From: Bemisia tabaci | Taxonomy: Eukaryota > Arthropoda > Insecta > Hemiptera > Aleyrodidae | Assembly: GCF_918797505.1 (NCBI RefSeq) | Contig: NC_092801.1 | Coordinates: 17,793,731 to 17,857,730, forward strand | Reading direction: 5' to 3' | Length of the DNA stretch: 64,000 nt | Part shown: piece by piece, positions 31,321-41,648 of the stretch | How the letters are laid out: each line of letters starts with the position of its first letter | How positions within the stretch are numbered: the first letter of the stretch is position 1 | Program-made: the position numbers and the translations under genes | Notes under the pieces: generated by a model | Told to the model about the DNA's origin: nothing | The model's database searches: none | What the model saw: the letters and a program-made list of their open reading frames with translations, nothing else

Positions 31321-31840
31321 AGTAGTTTATGTCCACGCGTTTTTTTCGGCAGGGGAGTTCGTGCCGTAGTACCTTGATTTATTTTGCGAGGAAAGCTCCG
31401 TACTCTTGAAGGATGCCTATCATTCTTAAAATGTTGGAGCACTTTCAATTTCGTTTAATACAGTGCAACATCTCTGTTGTGAAATAGTTGCTTGAAGCCT
31501 GAAGAAGCGCCGTGGCACGCTGCGGCGTGGCGGGCGGCTGGCCAACTCCCAACGCGCATTGACGCCTACAAACCTAAGGGGATACTTCAAGCATTACGCA
31601 ATGCTGGAAGTGTTCCCTTAGGTTTGAAGGCGTTAGTGCGCGTTTCGTGCCGGTAGCACGCCGCTCCGCTGTGTGTTCGGCTCTAATATTTAAAATTGCG
31701 AAGTCGGCGTTTTTCAGCTCATGATTTTGAAATTTTTGTACATTTTGCATGGATTTTCCTCATTTTAATTGATGGGGGGAGTATGTATTAAAGGAAAATA
31801 TAAAATGTGTTTTGTAAATATTAAGGTGGTTCCGTGTCAA
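31321..31840 (-). repeat. Family D element, reverse orientation
   Basis: Read on the minus strand it matches 62330-62800: the 'caccttaatatttacaaaac' leader, a GC-rich block, the hairpin around 'gcattacgcaatgc', then 'gcatccttcaagagtacgga'. The hairpin here is imperfect. It shows that D is a unit of about 500 bp of which the palindrome is only the core. Confidence 0.65.
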
Positions 31841-32779
31841 ATTTAATGATCCCCAAAGCACTTTAATTATTTCTTTTATCTTTTGGTTTTTTCCTCTTTT
31901 ATATTCATTTTTGTATATTTTCTTTCAGCACAACTCTTATTTTACGCGTGGAAGTAAACTACTGGACAAAACAGGCACGCGGAAAAAAAAATCGTTGACG
32001 GAATGTCCTGAAACCGAAGGTGACGATATATCGACGGTGCAAGTCGGCAATCACATAACTCGTTTGCGGTGTCTGAAAATCTCCGCAACTATGTTATTTT
32101 TTTAAAGGAGAACAAATGGACATGATTCCTTGCAGTTTTTGCAGAATTTTCCTCGCACATAGAAGAAAAATCACGGCAGTTTTATGGAATTACCGTTAAG
32201 TAGTTTTCCGTTTAAAAAATAAAGTATGACAGGAAGTCTGCGACGTCGCAAATCGAGTTATGTGATTGCCGACTTTCACCGTCGATATGCTACTTGCCTT
32301 AATGTTCTTTCGGGGTTTTGCCATGTTCTTTAAAAATTCGCAGCCTGAGCCCTGGGCGGTCTCAGCCAGACGCGGCCAAAAGTGGGTCACTTTTTGGACG
32401 TCGGCCGATATGGCCGCGAAACAAGCCCGACTCGATTGAGATTTTTCATTGTGTCACGTCCTATGCTCCTGTTCATTTATCAGTTCCCATTCTTCGCCGA
32501 GGCGGAATTCTGAATTCTTCTGCCCGCCTCATTTTTCATCTAGCCCTTAGGCCTCATCCAAGACGCATGAATTGCAAACAGACCCTTCCTGACCCCTTAA
32601 TTCATCCCGCTTCTTACCCCACTCCTCGACCGCCGCACAATGGACTCGGCCCTTGGGAGAGGTCTAACGTGGAACTTTTCACTAAGACCGAACTAAATTT
32701 TGCAATGAGGGACCATAATAATCTGGTTTATTTTAGAAACAACTTATGTCGTCACCTTCCACCCAAAGTATCACAAATT
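31841..32779. other. Spacer; part of a dispersed 'cggaatgtcctgaaac' repeat
   Basis: Bases 31955-32040 match 44920-44990 and, inverted, 43725-43775 ('aatcgttgacggaatgtcct'). A facing inverted half lies at 32225-32300 ('tgattgccgactttcaccgt'). The 171-residue frame at 32318-32833 has no domain and runs into family J, so I do not call it a gene. Confidence 0.4.
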
Positions 32780-33230
32780 CCACGCGACGCACAGTGGATC
32801 AAGTCAATAGGAGAGGTCGGACAAAATTTGTAAACTTTAGACGCTTGTAACCAGTGGCGTGGCGTGAATTGCGATTTATCGATTGTTATGTCATTTAAAA
32901 TTATGGAAAAGGATCGATAAACAAGGTGTTCTTAGCGAACACCTTAATAATCGATTCTTTACCATAGGTTTAAATGGAAAATCAATCGATATATCGCAAA
33001 GCACGCCACGCCACTGCTTGTAACTCCGACTATACAAAATTTTGAGGTTATGAAAGGGGTTTCATTGGTTTCCTCTTAAAATTTGCTCTCAGAAACACCC
33101 CTTGAAATTTATAATGTGACGAAATAAACATCAGAATTTTCAGTTTTAGTAAAAAGTTTCACGTCCGACCTAATTGACTCGATCCACCGTGCGACGTTGC
33201 AAAATTTTCGCCGCCATGTTATTGTTTCAC
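32780..33230. repeat. Family J copy 3, split by a B insertion
   Basis: The left part runs to 'tttagacgcttgtaac' at 32851. The right part resumes at 33017 with 'cttgtaactccgactataca' and continues through 'aaaatttgctctcagaaaca', 'gacgaaataaacatc' and 'gatccaccgtgcgacgttgc'. Removing the B element and one 8-mer restores an uninterrupted J. Confidence 0.75.
32852..33016. mobile_element. Family B hAT-type fold-back element, copy 6
   Basis: The ends are 'cagtggcgtggcgtga' and 'gcacgccacgccactg'. The perfect 8-bp target duplication CTTGTAAC lies inside family J, giving a filled site whose empty version can be deduced from the other J copies. Confidence 0.93.
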
Positions 33231-33821
33231 AGAGAAATTGTTGGTTGAATCTGTTTGAAAATTTCACTGTATTTCATCGGCAGCACAAAGAAAATTCTGT
33301 GAAATTTTCGGACAGTTTTCCAAGGGATTTCCTGTTCTGGAAGATTTCTTAGATAATAATGAAGAAGCAACATTTTTACAACACTGCAATCACGCTGGTT
33401 CCTTTTTGCTAAATGCGATCCAATGACCTTGCTAAACTCATCTAACTCTTTGTTTAATACACGAAAGTGTTTCCCTTTTTGGACATATTAATGTGAGAAA
33501 TTAAAAAGATTAAAAAAGAGGAGACGCAAAAGTTAGTTCGGCAAGAGAGTCCTGACTTTAAATCCCAATTTTAGACATTTTTCATCATTAGCAAGTCTTT
33601 TTTCTCAGAGAGGGAAAAATGAGAGTCAGTGAGCTGTAAAGACGCAGTCTCCGCTGTTTCACACTTGATTCAACGTTCAAAATCCAGCACCGAAGTCTAC
33701 GCCATTGTCGCGGGGTGAAACTAATAACTTCGAATGAATAATTTTGCAGTGCTTACTCATGGTGTTGGTTTCAAGGGAGTGTTTCGAGAATGTCCTTTGC
33801 TCATTATGAATATCAAAACTT
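33231..33821. other. No gene recognised
   Basis: AT-rich. The 'cgctggttcctttttgctaa' word at 33392 links it to the 'ggaacc' fold-back ends at 24452 and 24954. Confidence 0.35.
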
Positions 33822-33983
33822 CAGTGGCAAAGCGTCATACCGCGATATCATTATCGATATTCATTTGCCCATTTGAAGCTATGGTAAAGAATCGATTACT
33901 ATCGAACACCCTGATAATCGATCTTTTCGCATAGGATTAAACGGCAGATCAATCGATTCATCGCAGAGAACGCCTCGTCGCTG
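33822..33983. mobile_element. Family B hAT-type fold-back element, copy 7
   Basis: A diverged copy. The ends are 'cagtggcaaagcgtca' and 'aacgcctcgtcgctg'. The flanks CAAAACTT and GAAAACTT match at 7 of 8 positions. Confidence 0.8.
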
Positions 33984-35794
33984 GAAAACTTGGCAGACTC
34001 GACTCAACTTTCCCTTCGGAGATGCTGAGCGCCTCATTAGTAAATGAGTCTAGCGTTTGAGATTTAGCTGGGGGAAATTCACTAATGCAGCCTTTTTAAT
34101 GAAAATATTCAAGATACTGGAATAATCTGCGAAGCAATGAGACGTTTACATTCCTTCCGGTGCTCATAACCATTTCGACGATCAGACCGACGTATTGTTA
34201 CTTTGAAATCAATCGAATTGAATGACAGATGCCTCTTGAAGCAGGAAACTAAACGCCATTTACAATGCGTACGACCAGAGATGCAAAATTAAACTTCATT
34301 CTCAATGAAATTTCAACGATGTTTTAGGGGCTGTAGCAGATGCAACCAGCAACAATTTTTTGAGAATTCGATTGGAAACTTAAAAAGACCCATGAATTTT
34401 CTCTCTCTTTTAAATTAAGATTTACTGTTTCCATGCGTTTCGAGGTCGTGGTATGCGGATCCCATTGCAGAAGCTTTAAAAAAATTCTGGAAATTGCATT
34501 TCATTGAGTTTCATGAAATTTTTCCATCTTTGGTTAAGAGCTTTGCTACTCTAACTATTGTTATGAGGAATCCAGAACCTGATTGATTCTTGTCGGAGTA
34601 CCTGGTCCCTCCGAGAAATGATACATTTCCATGGATTTAAGGGGATAAAAAACAATGTTGCCATTGGGCTAGACCTACCGATGGGAAGAGGTTAAAACTT
34701 TAATTTGGCAAGCTAATATTATGTATCCTTTAACGAAATCTACTATCAACTTATTAAACCTTATTATTTTGACCACGGTACGAATATGGCATTGATTCAA
34801 AATAATGAATAACTTCGTTGCAAGCATTGCGCAAAACCCTTCTCCTCGCTTTTTCTTTCAAGCGCATCTCTTGATATTCTAAAGCCTCACGTCGCAAAAA
34901 CCCATAGCGTGCTCTTTACAATTGTCTTTTTTCGTTGCAGTCTGGAGGAAGGAATGTATTTTTCTCATTGTTCTTGGTTCCGCCTCTTGCAAATTTAGTC
35001 TAAAAGTCATTTTCTAGTTGATGTCCGTTCTCTTTTTAAGTCGTTTGAAAAATGTTTCCTCGCAGCTTAAGTTGGCTCTCATATTTCATTTCAGCACAAA
35101 CACAATACGGATCGGAACAGGGTAACGAATGGAGAGGCTGGTCGAGGTTGCCGCATCGTGCGCTTTAATTGTGCATTTTTAAGGGGTATAGTTTATAAAT
35201 ACGCAACTCTTCGGGGAAGGGAGGTCTGTACCTGCGGTTCGAGTAAGCCAAGAGGGAAGTAAAGGGTTTAGGACTGCGATATGTAACTCCTGACAATGTA
35301 TACTTCAATTCATTTTTGGTTTAAAACATTATTTATTTTTGTATTTCCTTTTCTCATTATTAGATTTAGGGGTATTAGTTCTTGAAAGGCACGGAGGGAA
35401 AACAAAGAAAAATTAGAGGAAAACCAAGGAAATTCTCGATATTTCACTGCGAGACTTTGAAATATTTTCTTATACGTAAAAAATATATGTTATCAATGGC
35501 TACACACTCGCTTAAAAGCCTGTGAAAATTCTATGATACGTAAATATGCGTTAAAATACATTAAAAGATAAGGGAATTCGATGTTAAAAATCCCAGTGAA
35601 GTAAAACTCAAAAAACTCCAAAAAAAAAAAACTGTTTATACCTTTACTATACTTAACTACTTATTTTTACTTTTAACCATGTATTAAATTTTAATTTTTT
35701 TTAACAATTTGCTGTTGTATTCATTACTCTTCCTAATCTTCGGAATTTAAAAATTTCAAATTTTTCCGATCAATTTTTTTCCTATATTTTCTTC
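33984..35794. other. Long stretch with no gene or repeat recognised
   Basis: AT-rich and single-copy within the window. No frame longer than 60 codons is open. It may be intron or intergenic host sequence. Confidence 0.4.
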
Positions 35795-35814
35795 TTGCAC
35801 CTTCGCCGTTATTT

Positions 35815-35825
35815 CTACCACTACG

Positions 35826-35875
<50 letters not shown>

Positions 35876-35882
35876 GACTACG

Positions 35883-35956
<74 letters not shown>

Positions 35957-36005
35957 CACTACTACTACCACTCCTACTACTTTTACTACTACTATTACTA
36001 CTAAC
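35815..36005. repeat. (CTA)n microsatellite
   Basis: About 190 bp of CTA units with a few CGA and CCA variants. It directly abuts the 3' end of a truncated retrotransposon on the minus strand. The poly-Val and poly-Tyr frames across it are artefacts. Confidence 0.95.
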
Positions 36006-36009
36006 AACT

Positions 36010-36190
36010 CGCTCTTATAGCGCTTCTATGCGCTCCGCGACACCCAACCGCCACCGATAGCGATCCTGCCAGAGCTCCTCCGGCAGATCGCATCTCCTCA
36101 TTTCCTCCCTTATTCCCTCAATCCACGATTTGGCAGGGCGCCCTCTACGTTTTCTGCTAGGGGGCACCCAATTCAGAACTTTCAGAACCT
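36010..36190 (-). mobile_element. 5'-truncated non-LTR retrotransposon, C-terminal tail
   Basis: The minus-strand frame (36015-36230) ends in about 60 residues matching the C-terminus of the intact element at 53879-56935. Shared words are LNWVPP, RGRPAKSW versus LDWVPP, RGRPVRGW, and LWQDRYRWRLGVA versus LWEDRALWRLGVA, with the stop codon in the same place. After the stop, the sequence GAGCGA leads into the (TAG)n tract, just as AAGCGA leads into (AT)n in the intact copy. Homology fades upstream of about 36190, so only the last few per cent of the element is present. It is a dead copy and its protein divergence shows a separate lineage. Confidence 0.85.
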
Positions 36191-37188
36191 TGGCAAAATG
36201 GACCAGGCAATCAAAGATCGGAACCTGCATGAAAGGAAAGCCAGAATGATGGCCTTTATTTTATGCTTTCTAAAATAGATGTTAGGAAAGATAGAAATGA
36301 GATTTAATGATTGGTGATTTTTTTACTTTTGGGGTCAAGCGGAATTATTTTTTTTTATTTTTTTTTTTTTTGAGGGATATGAATCTTCCCTACAGGTGCA
36401 TTACAAAGAGTGGAAGGAGGTACCATTGTTTCAGTGCTGCCGTTTGATTTTATCGAAAGATTCCGAAATAATTCCGATTTCCGGAAACATATTCCGATTT
36501 GCCAAAGTTCCGAGAAAAATTCCGGAATTCACCCGGATTTAGTTACAAACATCGTCAAATTTGATCAAAATGCCCCTAAATTCGATCAAATAAATGGTCA
36601 AACTGGCGAAAAACCGCAAATTTCCAGAAAATTTCGAAAGTAGCTGAAAATTCCGCGGATTCAGAAGATTCCGGGAAAAGTTCCGATTTTCGGAATTGAT
36701 TCCGGAAAATGGCAGCACTGCATTGTTCATCGTTACGTATTTTATGAACAGTCTTCAATTGAACGAAAGTGGTTAGTATATGCACACCGACAGGGCAACT
36801 TAGGTTGCTTTTTAACGAGCCACGTTGCCAAATCGTCCTCTCCAAATCACGCGAGCAATACGATTCAGCTTGAGATGCCTCGCATGGAGTCGGACGTCAG
36901 CGGGATTATCATCGGAAACGCGAAGCGCAAAAAACACAGAGGAGGATTCAAGGCTTACGGATTATCGGAGGTTTATGTTGAGTTCGATGTTTGCACAGCG
37001 AGATAGTCGCGAGAGCGGTGGAGGATCATTAAAATGCAGTGCTTTCTTGCATTGTTTGCATATAATGCCCGACGCGGGGTTGCCAGCATTCGGGTGCAAA
37101 TTCAGGGTCTCGTTCGGATCGGGGAGGCACACTGATGTAGGAAACAATACAGCTCTACGGAAGCACATTCAGGGTGTCTACAAGTCCG
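36191..37188. other. Spacer with TTCCGG-rich zone; no gene assigned
   Basis: Bases 36455-36715 are dense in 'attccg' and 'ttccgg' words in both orientations. The 130-residue frame at 36825-37217 is unrecognised and its end lies inside an A element, so it is not called. Confidence 0.4.
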
Positions 37189-37422
37189 CACTGGAAAGAA
37201 AAACACATTGGATCTAGAGTCCAGACTCTTGAAAACATCAACAAGAAAAAGTACTCTTGATTCAATCGGAATCTAGCCTAAATCAAGAACCAAACCTCTT
37301 AATTTAAGCGGATTTCGTTTTGATTCAAGCAAAAATCCGATTGAGTCAAGAGTACCTATTTCTTCTTGTCAATGTTTTCAAGAGTCAGGACTTTAGATAC
37401 AATGTGTTTTTTTTTTCCAGTG
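37189..37422. repeat. Family A fold-back element, copy 6
   Basis: The termini are CACTGG and CCAGTG. The site 'acaagtccg | element | cggaatttcc' compares with the uninterrupted 'acaagtccggaatttcc' at 25846, giving a 2-bp CG duplication (or none, if the terminal G/C is counted in the element). Confidence 0.9.
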
Positions 37423-37574
37423 CGGAATTTCCGGAAAGTCCGGAAATAGGAGTGATTTTTTAAGGGCAGTCCGAAAGTACTGAAATAGTGCGGCGATCCT
37501 GTTAGGAGGTCCGGATTTTGAGCCAAAGCATCAAGATTGAGGTTGCCAGATTTGTATATTGTAGAGACTGCCAT
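37423..37574. repeat. Continuation of the 'aagtccggaatttcc' repeat
   Basis: It contains 'cggaatttccggaaagtccg' and 'ccgaaagtactgaaatagtg', as at 25860-25920. Confidence 0.5.
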
Positions 37575-37769
37575 GATAACGTTTACCGCGCGATGTGAGT
37601 CACGTAAAGCATTGAGTTTTCATGAGCGGGTGGTTTGAATTCACGCATATCTTCGTAAGGATTTAATTTCGGCAATTCCCGTTGTGTGAATCGTGTTTAA
37701 CGTGAAATTTTGGTCAAAAAACATGTATCAAAATGCTGAAATTCGTACCTTATCTATAGTGGTCCATTG
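37575..37769. repeat. Family K right-half fragment
   Basis: It runs 'cattgagttttcatgagcgg' to 'ccttatctatagtggtccat', matching 2755-2950. It is followed directly by a family C end fragment to about 37807. Confidence 0.7.
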
Positions 37770-37807
37770 TCAAATCGCAAATTCTTCACACACGCGACAT
37801 CTCCATT

Positions 37808-38240
37808 GGGGTGCGTGTCTATTTGCCTCGGACAAACTGTGCTCATTCTTGACGGGGCTGTTCACGGAGGCTGAGCTTGGTCCCAAGTTCGATTTGCGTA
37901 ATGAAATCCGGACGGGGCCTTTGTCGGGAATAATTCCGGCGGTTATTTGGTTATCCGACCGGACGACGGACGCGGCACTTTCCCGCGGAGGAGTCCATTT
38001 CAATGCAGGTACATGAATGGCGACACGCCCCGGCTCTCCCGAGATAAATTCGCTTATTCCACCCGACAAACAAATAAATTATGACAGCCGGACAATTGAT
38101 TGCGGCTGGTCCTCGCTCGAACAAAAGAGCGCGGGCCGTTCGAGCAGGAGCGAGGCTGTGAGCTTAAGCCCGACTTTCACGGACAGCCGGCGACTCGAAG
38201 TTGACCGCGCCAAGTTTACTGGGCCCCGTTTTTACAGGAT
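37808..38240. other. GC-rich non-repetitive stretch, no gene assigned
   Basis: Overlapping frames occur on both strands (107, 99 and 88 residues), none recognisable. It ends in 'tttttacaggat', which recurs on the other side of the next A element. Confidence 0.35.
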
Positions 38241-38465
38241 CACTGGAAAAAAACCACATTGGATCTATAGTCCAGACTCTTAAAAACATCGACAAGAAAA
38301 AATACTCTTAATTCAATCAGATTTAAGCTTAAATCAAGAACCAAGCCTCTTAATTTGAGCGGTTTCCTTTTGATTTAAGCTTAAAACTGATTGAATCAAG
38401 AGTCTTTTTTCTTGTCAATGTTTTCAAGAGTCTGGACTCAAGATCCAATGTGGTTTTTTTCCCAA
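38241..38465. repeat. Family A fold-back element, copy 7
   Basis: It starts 'cactggaaaaaaaccacatt'. Its right end is altered ('tggttttttt' followed by 'cccaagg'). The 12-mer 'tttttacaggat' lies immediately left (38229-38240) and again about 11 bp to the right (38477-38488). Confidence 0.85.
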
Positions 38466-38488
38466 GGAGGGCCAAGTTTTTACAGGAT

Positions 38489-39086
38489 GTAGAGTATCTG
38501 GGTGGATTTCAGCTAATCGGAGAAAATGGTTCTGAGAAAAAGTTGAAAAGTGATTTGGCCTTATCAAGCTAAAGACTTCTTTTCTGTTACATTAAAGCTC
38601 CATACTACGGCATTTAATTACGTGCATCGCAATATCTTTGCGATTATTTTTCTTTACCAAGCCTGATTTATTGTCAGTTTGGTTTGGACAAGTCAGGTTT
38701 GGTTACGTCACCAAACCTGACATTTTGTTGTTATTTTTTTTTTAGGTGGTTATTTTATTGTAAAAAAAGATGGAAGCGGGTGAGAAGGGCTTGGGGCCAA
38801 AATTTAACGTCTTGCGTTTTGGACACACAAAAAACAAAATTTGACAGAGAAGGGCGGTTTTTTCCGTGTAATAGCACTGATATCATTGGCTCTCTAGAAA
38901 AATCTTGCTCCGAAATAACGTCAACTTTTGCGCACTTTTTCATGGGTCTAGTTTTAATAGAAAGAAGACGATTTTTTCAGTTTTAGCCGTGTCAGTGATT
39001 TCATCAGATTAATTCGATTACTCTGGAAGGAAACTTGACTTTGAAAATCTGGAGAGTTAAGGCTCTTTTCTCTATTACGGCAGAGA
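38489..39086. other. No gene recognised
   Basis: A short local inverted repeat ('caagcctgat...', 'caaacctgac' words at 38659-38732) is present. The 100-residue plus-strand frame at 38684-38986 shows no domain. Confidence 0.35.
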
Positions 39087-39213
39087 AAATGGACGTATTT
39101 CTATCAAACGGAACTATGTGCATTATGACGTGAGCCCTGTTATGCACATATTCTTATTGGTCTCAGGGCTCATGTCTGAATGCACATAGTTCCATTTGGT
39201 AGAAATACGTCCA
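39087..39213. repeat. Family F fold-back element, copy 3
   Basis: The arms 'tggacgtatttctatcaaac' and 'tttggtagaaatacgtcca' enclose 'gccctgttatgcacatattc'. Confidence 0.8.
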
Positions 39214-39650
39214 AATAAGCGGTTGACTTTGCGCGGGTGCTTTTCCGTCACCCCGCGTCCTATGAAACCGGAGCTGTGAGCCGCTCCGTCCGTCAGCGAT
39301 GCCACCGCTCTTTGAGCAATCGCTCAACGTGTTAATGAATCACAATGCCGCAGGGTTTCATATGAAGGTCCGTTCTTGATGAGTGAGGATCTGATATGAT
39401 GCATGTTTATGTCGTAAACGGGGTACACAATAGAATCTTCGCGTTCACAAATGACCCAACTCTGAGCGTTTCATGATTCGCCTTCAATTAGGAGTGATAC
39501 CACTTCACGACACGCGAGCTCGATAAGTGGTATCCGGAAATTCACAGCGCTTTGCACTTCGCAGATAATGGCGGTGTTAACTGTCAAATATTAACAAGAT
39601 CAGCGAACATTGTAATACAATGTCTAAAAGGTAGTAGCACTGAATGTATT
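39214..39650. other. No gene recognised
   Basis: A non-repetitive spacer up to the next fold-back. Confidence 0.35.
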
Positions 39651-39962
39651 GGTATTTGGAGTGTAGCCTGTAGCCGAGTGCTAGAAATAATGTAAAATTT
39701 TCTTGAAAAACTTACATTTTATTAACAAACTTTGACCGAAGCTTTTCGAAGCAAAAGCTTCATCGTCAGGGTCACAAAATCGATATCACAAAGGTCATAA
39801 TTTAATTTCAAATAAGGTAACAGATTTCAGTGGTAACAATTGATAACAAGCTATTAGATCAAAACACTCATAATAATCGAAACATTGGCAATGTATGCAA
39901 AATGTAAGTTTTTTAAAGAAAATTTTACATTATTTCCAGCACTCGGCTACACTCCAAATACC
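39651..39962. mobile_element. Fold-back carrying a hammerhead-like motif
   Basis: The left arm 39651-39715 ('ggtatttggagtgtagcc', 'aataatgtaaaattttctt') is inversely repeated at 39902-39962. The left arm has a 7-bp local duplication ('gtagcctgtagcc'). Between the arms lie the hammerhead-like motif (39733-39774) and about 125 bp of AT-rich sequence. The element resembles an inverted duplication of a Penelope-like terminal region, but no reverse transcriptase or GIY-YIG coding sequence is present. Confidence 0.6.
39733..39774 (-). ncRNA. Hammerhead-ribozyme-like motif 1
   Basis: On the minus strand: stem I strand TGACC; core CTGACGA; one extra T; stem II GAAGC/GCTTC with loop TTTT; core GAAA; loopless stem III AAG/CTT; C at the cleavage position; then GGTCA, fully complementary to TGACC. 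All catalytic-core positions of the consensus (CUGANGA, GAAA, NUH) are present, apart from the extra T next to stem II. A loopless stem III is expected to fold better as a dimer. Minimal type I hammerheads of this kind are known in Penelope-like retroelements. Predicted cleavage is between 39738 and 39737. Confidence 0.55.
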
Positions 39963-40087
39963 AAATATTAACAGTTTATTGGAAGAGCAGGAGGCAATAC
40001 TGCTGCAACTAACATTTTTATAAAATGTAGACAATGATCATACTAAGTAGACCTGGTTTTAAGGCATGATGTACGTTAATTGAAATT

Positions 40088-40253
40088 AGAAGAGAAAATT
40101 ATGTATATTGTCAGTGATGCAGAAAAGGTGGAAAGTTTTATCTTTATTTCATAAGGCCAATGGTCATTCCGTGCCTAAGCGCATCATCAGGGTGTAAATA
40201 CTGTACATACCACCTTTTCTACATCACTGGCAGTATACATAATTTTCTCCTCT
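40088..40253. mobile_element. Second fold-back with a degenerate hammerhead-like core
   Basis: The arms 'agaagagaaaattatgtata' and 'tacataattttctcctct' enclose 'gcgcatcatcaggg'. On the minus strand this reads CTGATGA, a weak stem GCGC/GCAC, then GAAT in place of GAAA. The architecture is the same as at 39651-39962 (inverted arms with the motif between them), but the core is damaged. Confidence 0.45.
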
Positions 40254-40465
40254 ATTTACTAATAATTGATGTAAAATGCAATCACTCTATCATTTATCGA
40301 AATAGTTTGGTATTTTATTTCAAGCAGTTTAAACTTTTTGTTAGCCTTATGATGCCGTATTTTTCCCCAAATTCCAACCTGAACTCCTATAATTCACAAA
40401 ACGGTCACTTGAAATGTTTTTGGAGTACCTTCTGAATGTGCTGTTTATTTTAACTGCGGCCGGAA
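40254..40465. other. No gene recognised
   Basis: AT-rich spacer. The frames overlapping it extend into the next A element. Confidence 0.4.
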
Positions 40466-40690
40466 CACTGGAAAAAAACCGCTTGGATCTAGAGTCCAGA
40501 CTCTTGAAAATAATGCAAGGAAAATATACTCTCGATTCAATCGGATTTTTACTTGAATCAAAAGAGAATCCGCTTAATTTAAGAGGCTGGGTTCTTGATT
40601 TAAGCAAAAATCCGATTGAATCAAGAGTATTTTTTCTGGTCATTGCTTTCAAGAGTCTGGACTCTAATCCAAGCAGTTTATTTTCCAGTG
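40466..40690. repeat. Family A fold-back element, copy 8
   Basis: A diverged copy. The arms are 'ccgcttggatctagagtcca' and 'agtctggactctaatccaag', and the termini are CACTGG and CCAGTG. Confidence 0.87.
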
Positions 40691-41103
40691 CATTAAAAGA
40701 AGTACCATGACATTTTATTTCCCTCATACGAATTTATGCATTACATTTCTAGACTAATCAATCAAGCTAATGAAAAGACACAATAAAGCCAAATCGTAAG
40801 CTTAAAAAAGTAAACGGAACAAAAGCGAGGCTTTTGAATCATCGCAATGGAATTACACGTTTTACGACTTCCCACCATCGATAGAAAACGGAACTTATCA
40901 GCCGCACAGTCCGAGAAACTCACTAATTTCCCGCTTGCCTTAATTTCAAAGTGCAAAGTTACGCAATGGTGCCGAATCGCCCCCGAAAATTCTTACTCAA
41001 ACCTATTCGATGCACTCGACTCGTTACCCGTCTCACAACGGCGCCGGATTTGAGTCCGACCAAAATACCGACCGATCTAAAGTCCGTTCCCGTCAAGTTC
41101 CAA
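40691..41103. other. No gene recognised
   Basis: A single-copy spacer. Frames of 64 and 68 residues lie on opposite strands over the same bases. Confidence 0.35.
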
Positions 41104-41288
41104 TGACGAAGCGAGAATCATATCGATATCGATCATCGTGCTATCGATATTTTTCCATTTAAGGCCATAATAAAGAATCGATTTTTGACGATCTCGTTGC
41201 GGACAACCTGATCATCGATCCTTTTCCATTGGTTTAAATGGTAGATACATCGATTTATCGTATATTACCGCCAAGTTCGTTACTACTG
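41104..41288. mobile_element. Family B element, diverged copy 8
   Basis: The internal arms survive ('aagaatcgatttttgac', 'tcatcgatccttttccattg', 'ggtagatacatcgatttatc'), but the termini are degraded and no target duplication is visible. Confidence 0.55.
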
Positions 41289-41648
41289 GCCGGAGGAAGA
41301 GCTTCTGGCTTGTCACACAGGATTAATAACAACTTGACCCTTGACCTGAAAACGGCCGACGCGGACTTGCGAGGCGGAAGAACCGCGTAAATTAAATCGG
41401 AACCCTATGCATATGCGTTGTTTTCGCCGAGCACTGAAGTAGTGGACCGTAGAACGCGTTCCCTCGCTGGCTGCCCGTTGCCTCGCTCGCAGGATCGGAT
41501 TAAAAGTTCAGTCTGGAAACCGATGTTGCCGGATTGTGAGCTGAACAGCGCTGGAAAAAATTTACAAAATTCGCACTTTCCCGCGAAGGCGAAGGGACAC
41601 GATTCCAAGGTTGCAAAATTGATTAAGACAAATGAATTTATTTAACCG
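41289..41648. other. No gene recognised
   Basis: Frames of 75 and 67 residues overlap on opposite strands, with no domain. Confidence 0.35.

Noticed and set aside
32318..32833. 171-residue plus-strand frame
   Set aside because: Pro/Arg/Ser/Leu-rich without a motif, and its last quarter is family J repeat.
35756..36007. Frames of poly-Val and poly-Tyr
   Set aside because: They are translations of the (CTA)n microsatellite on both strands.
36825..37217. 130-residue plus-strand frame
   Set aside because: No recognisable domain, and the stop lies inside an A element, so the frame is a chance extension.
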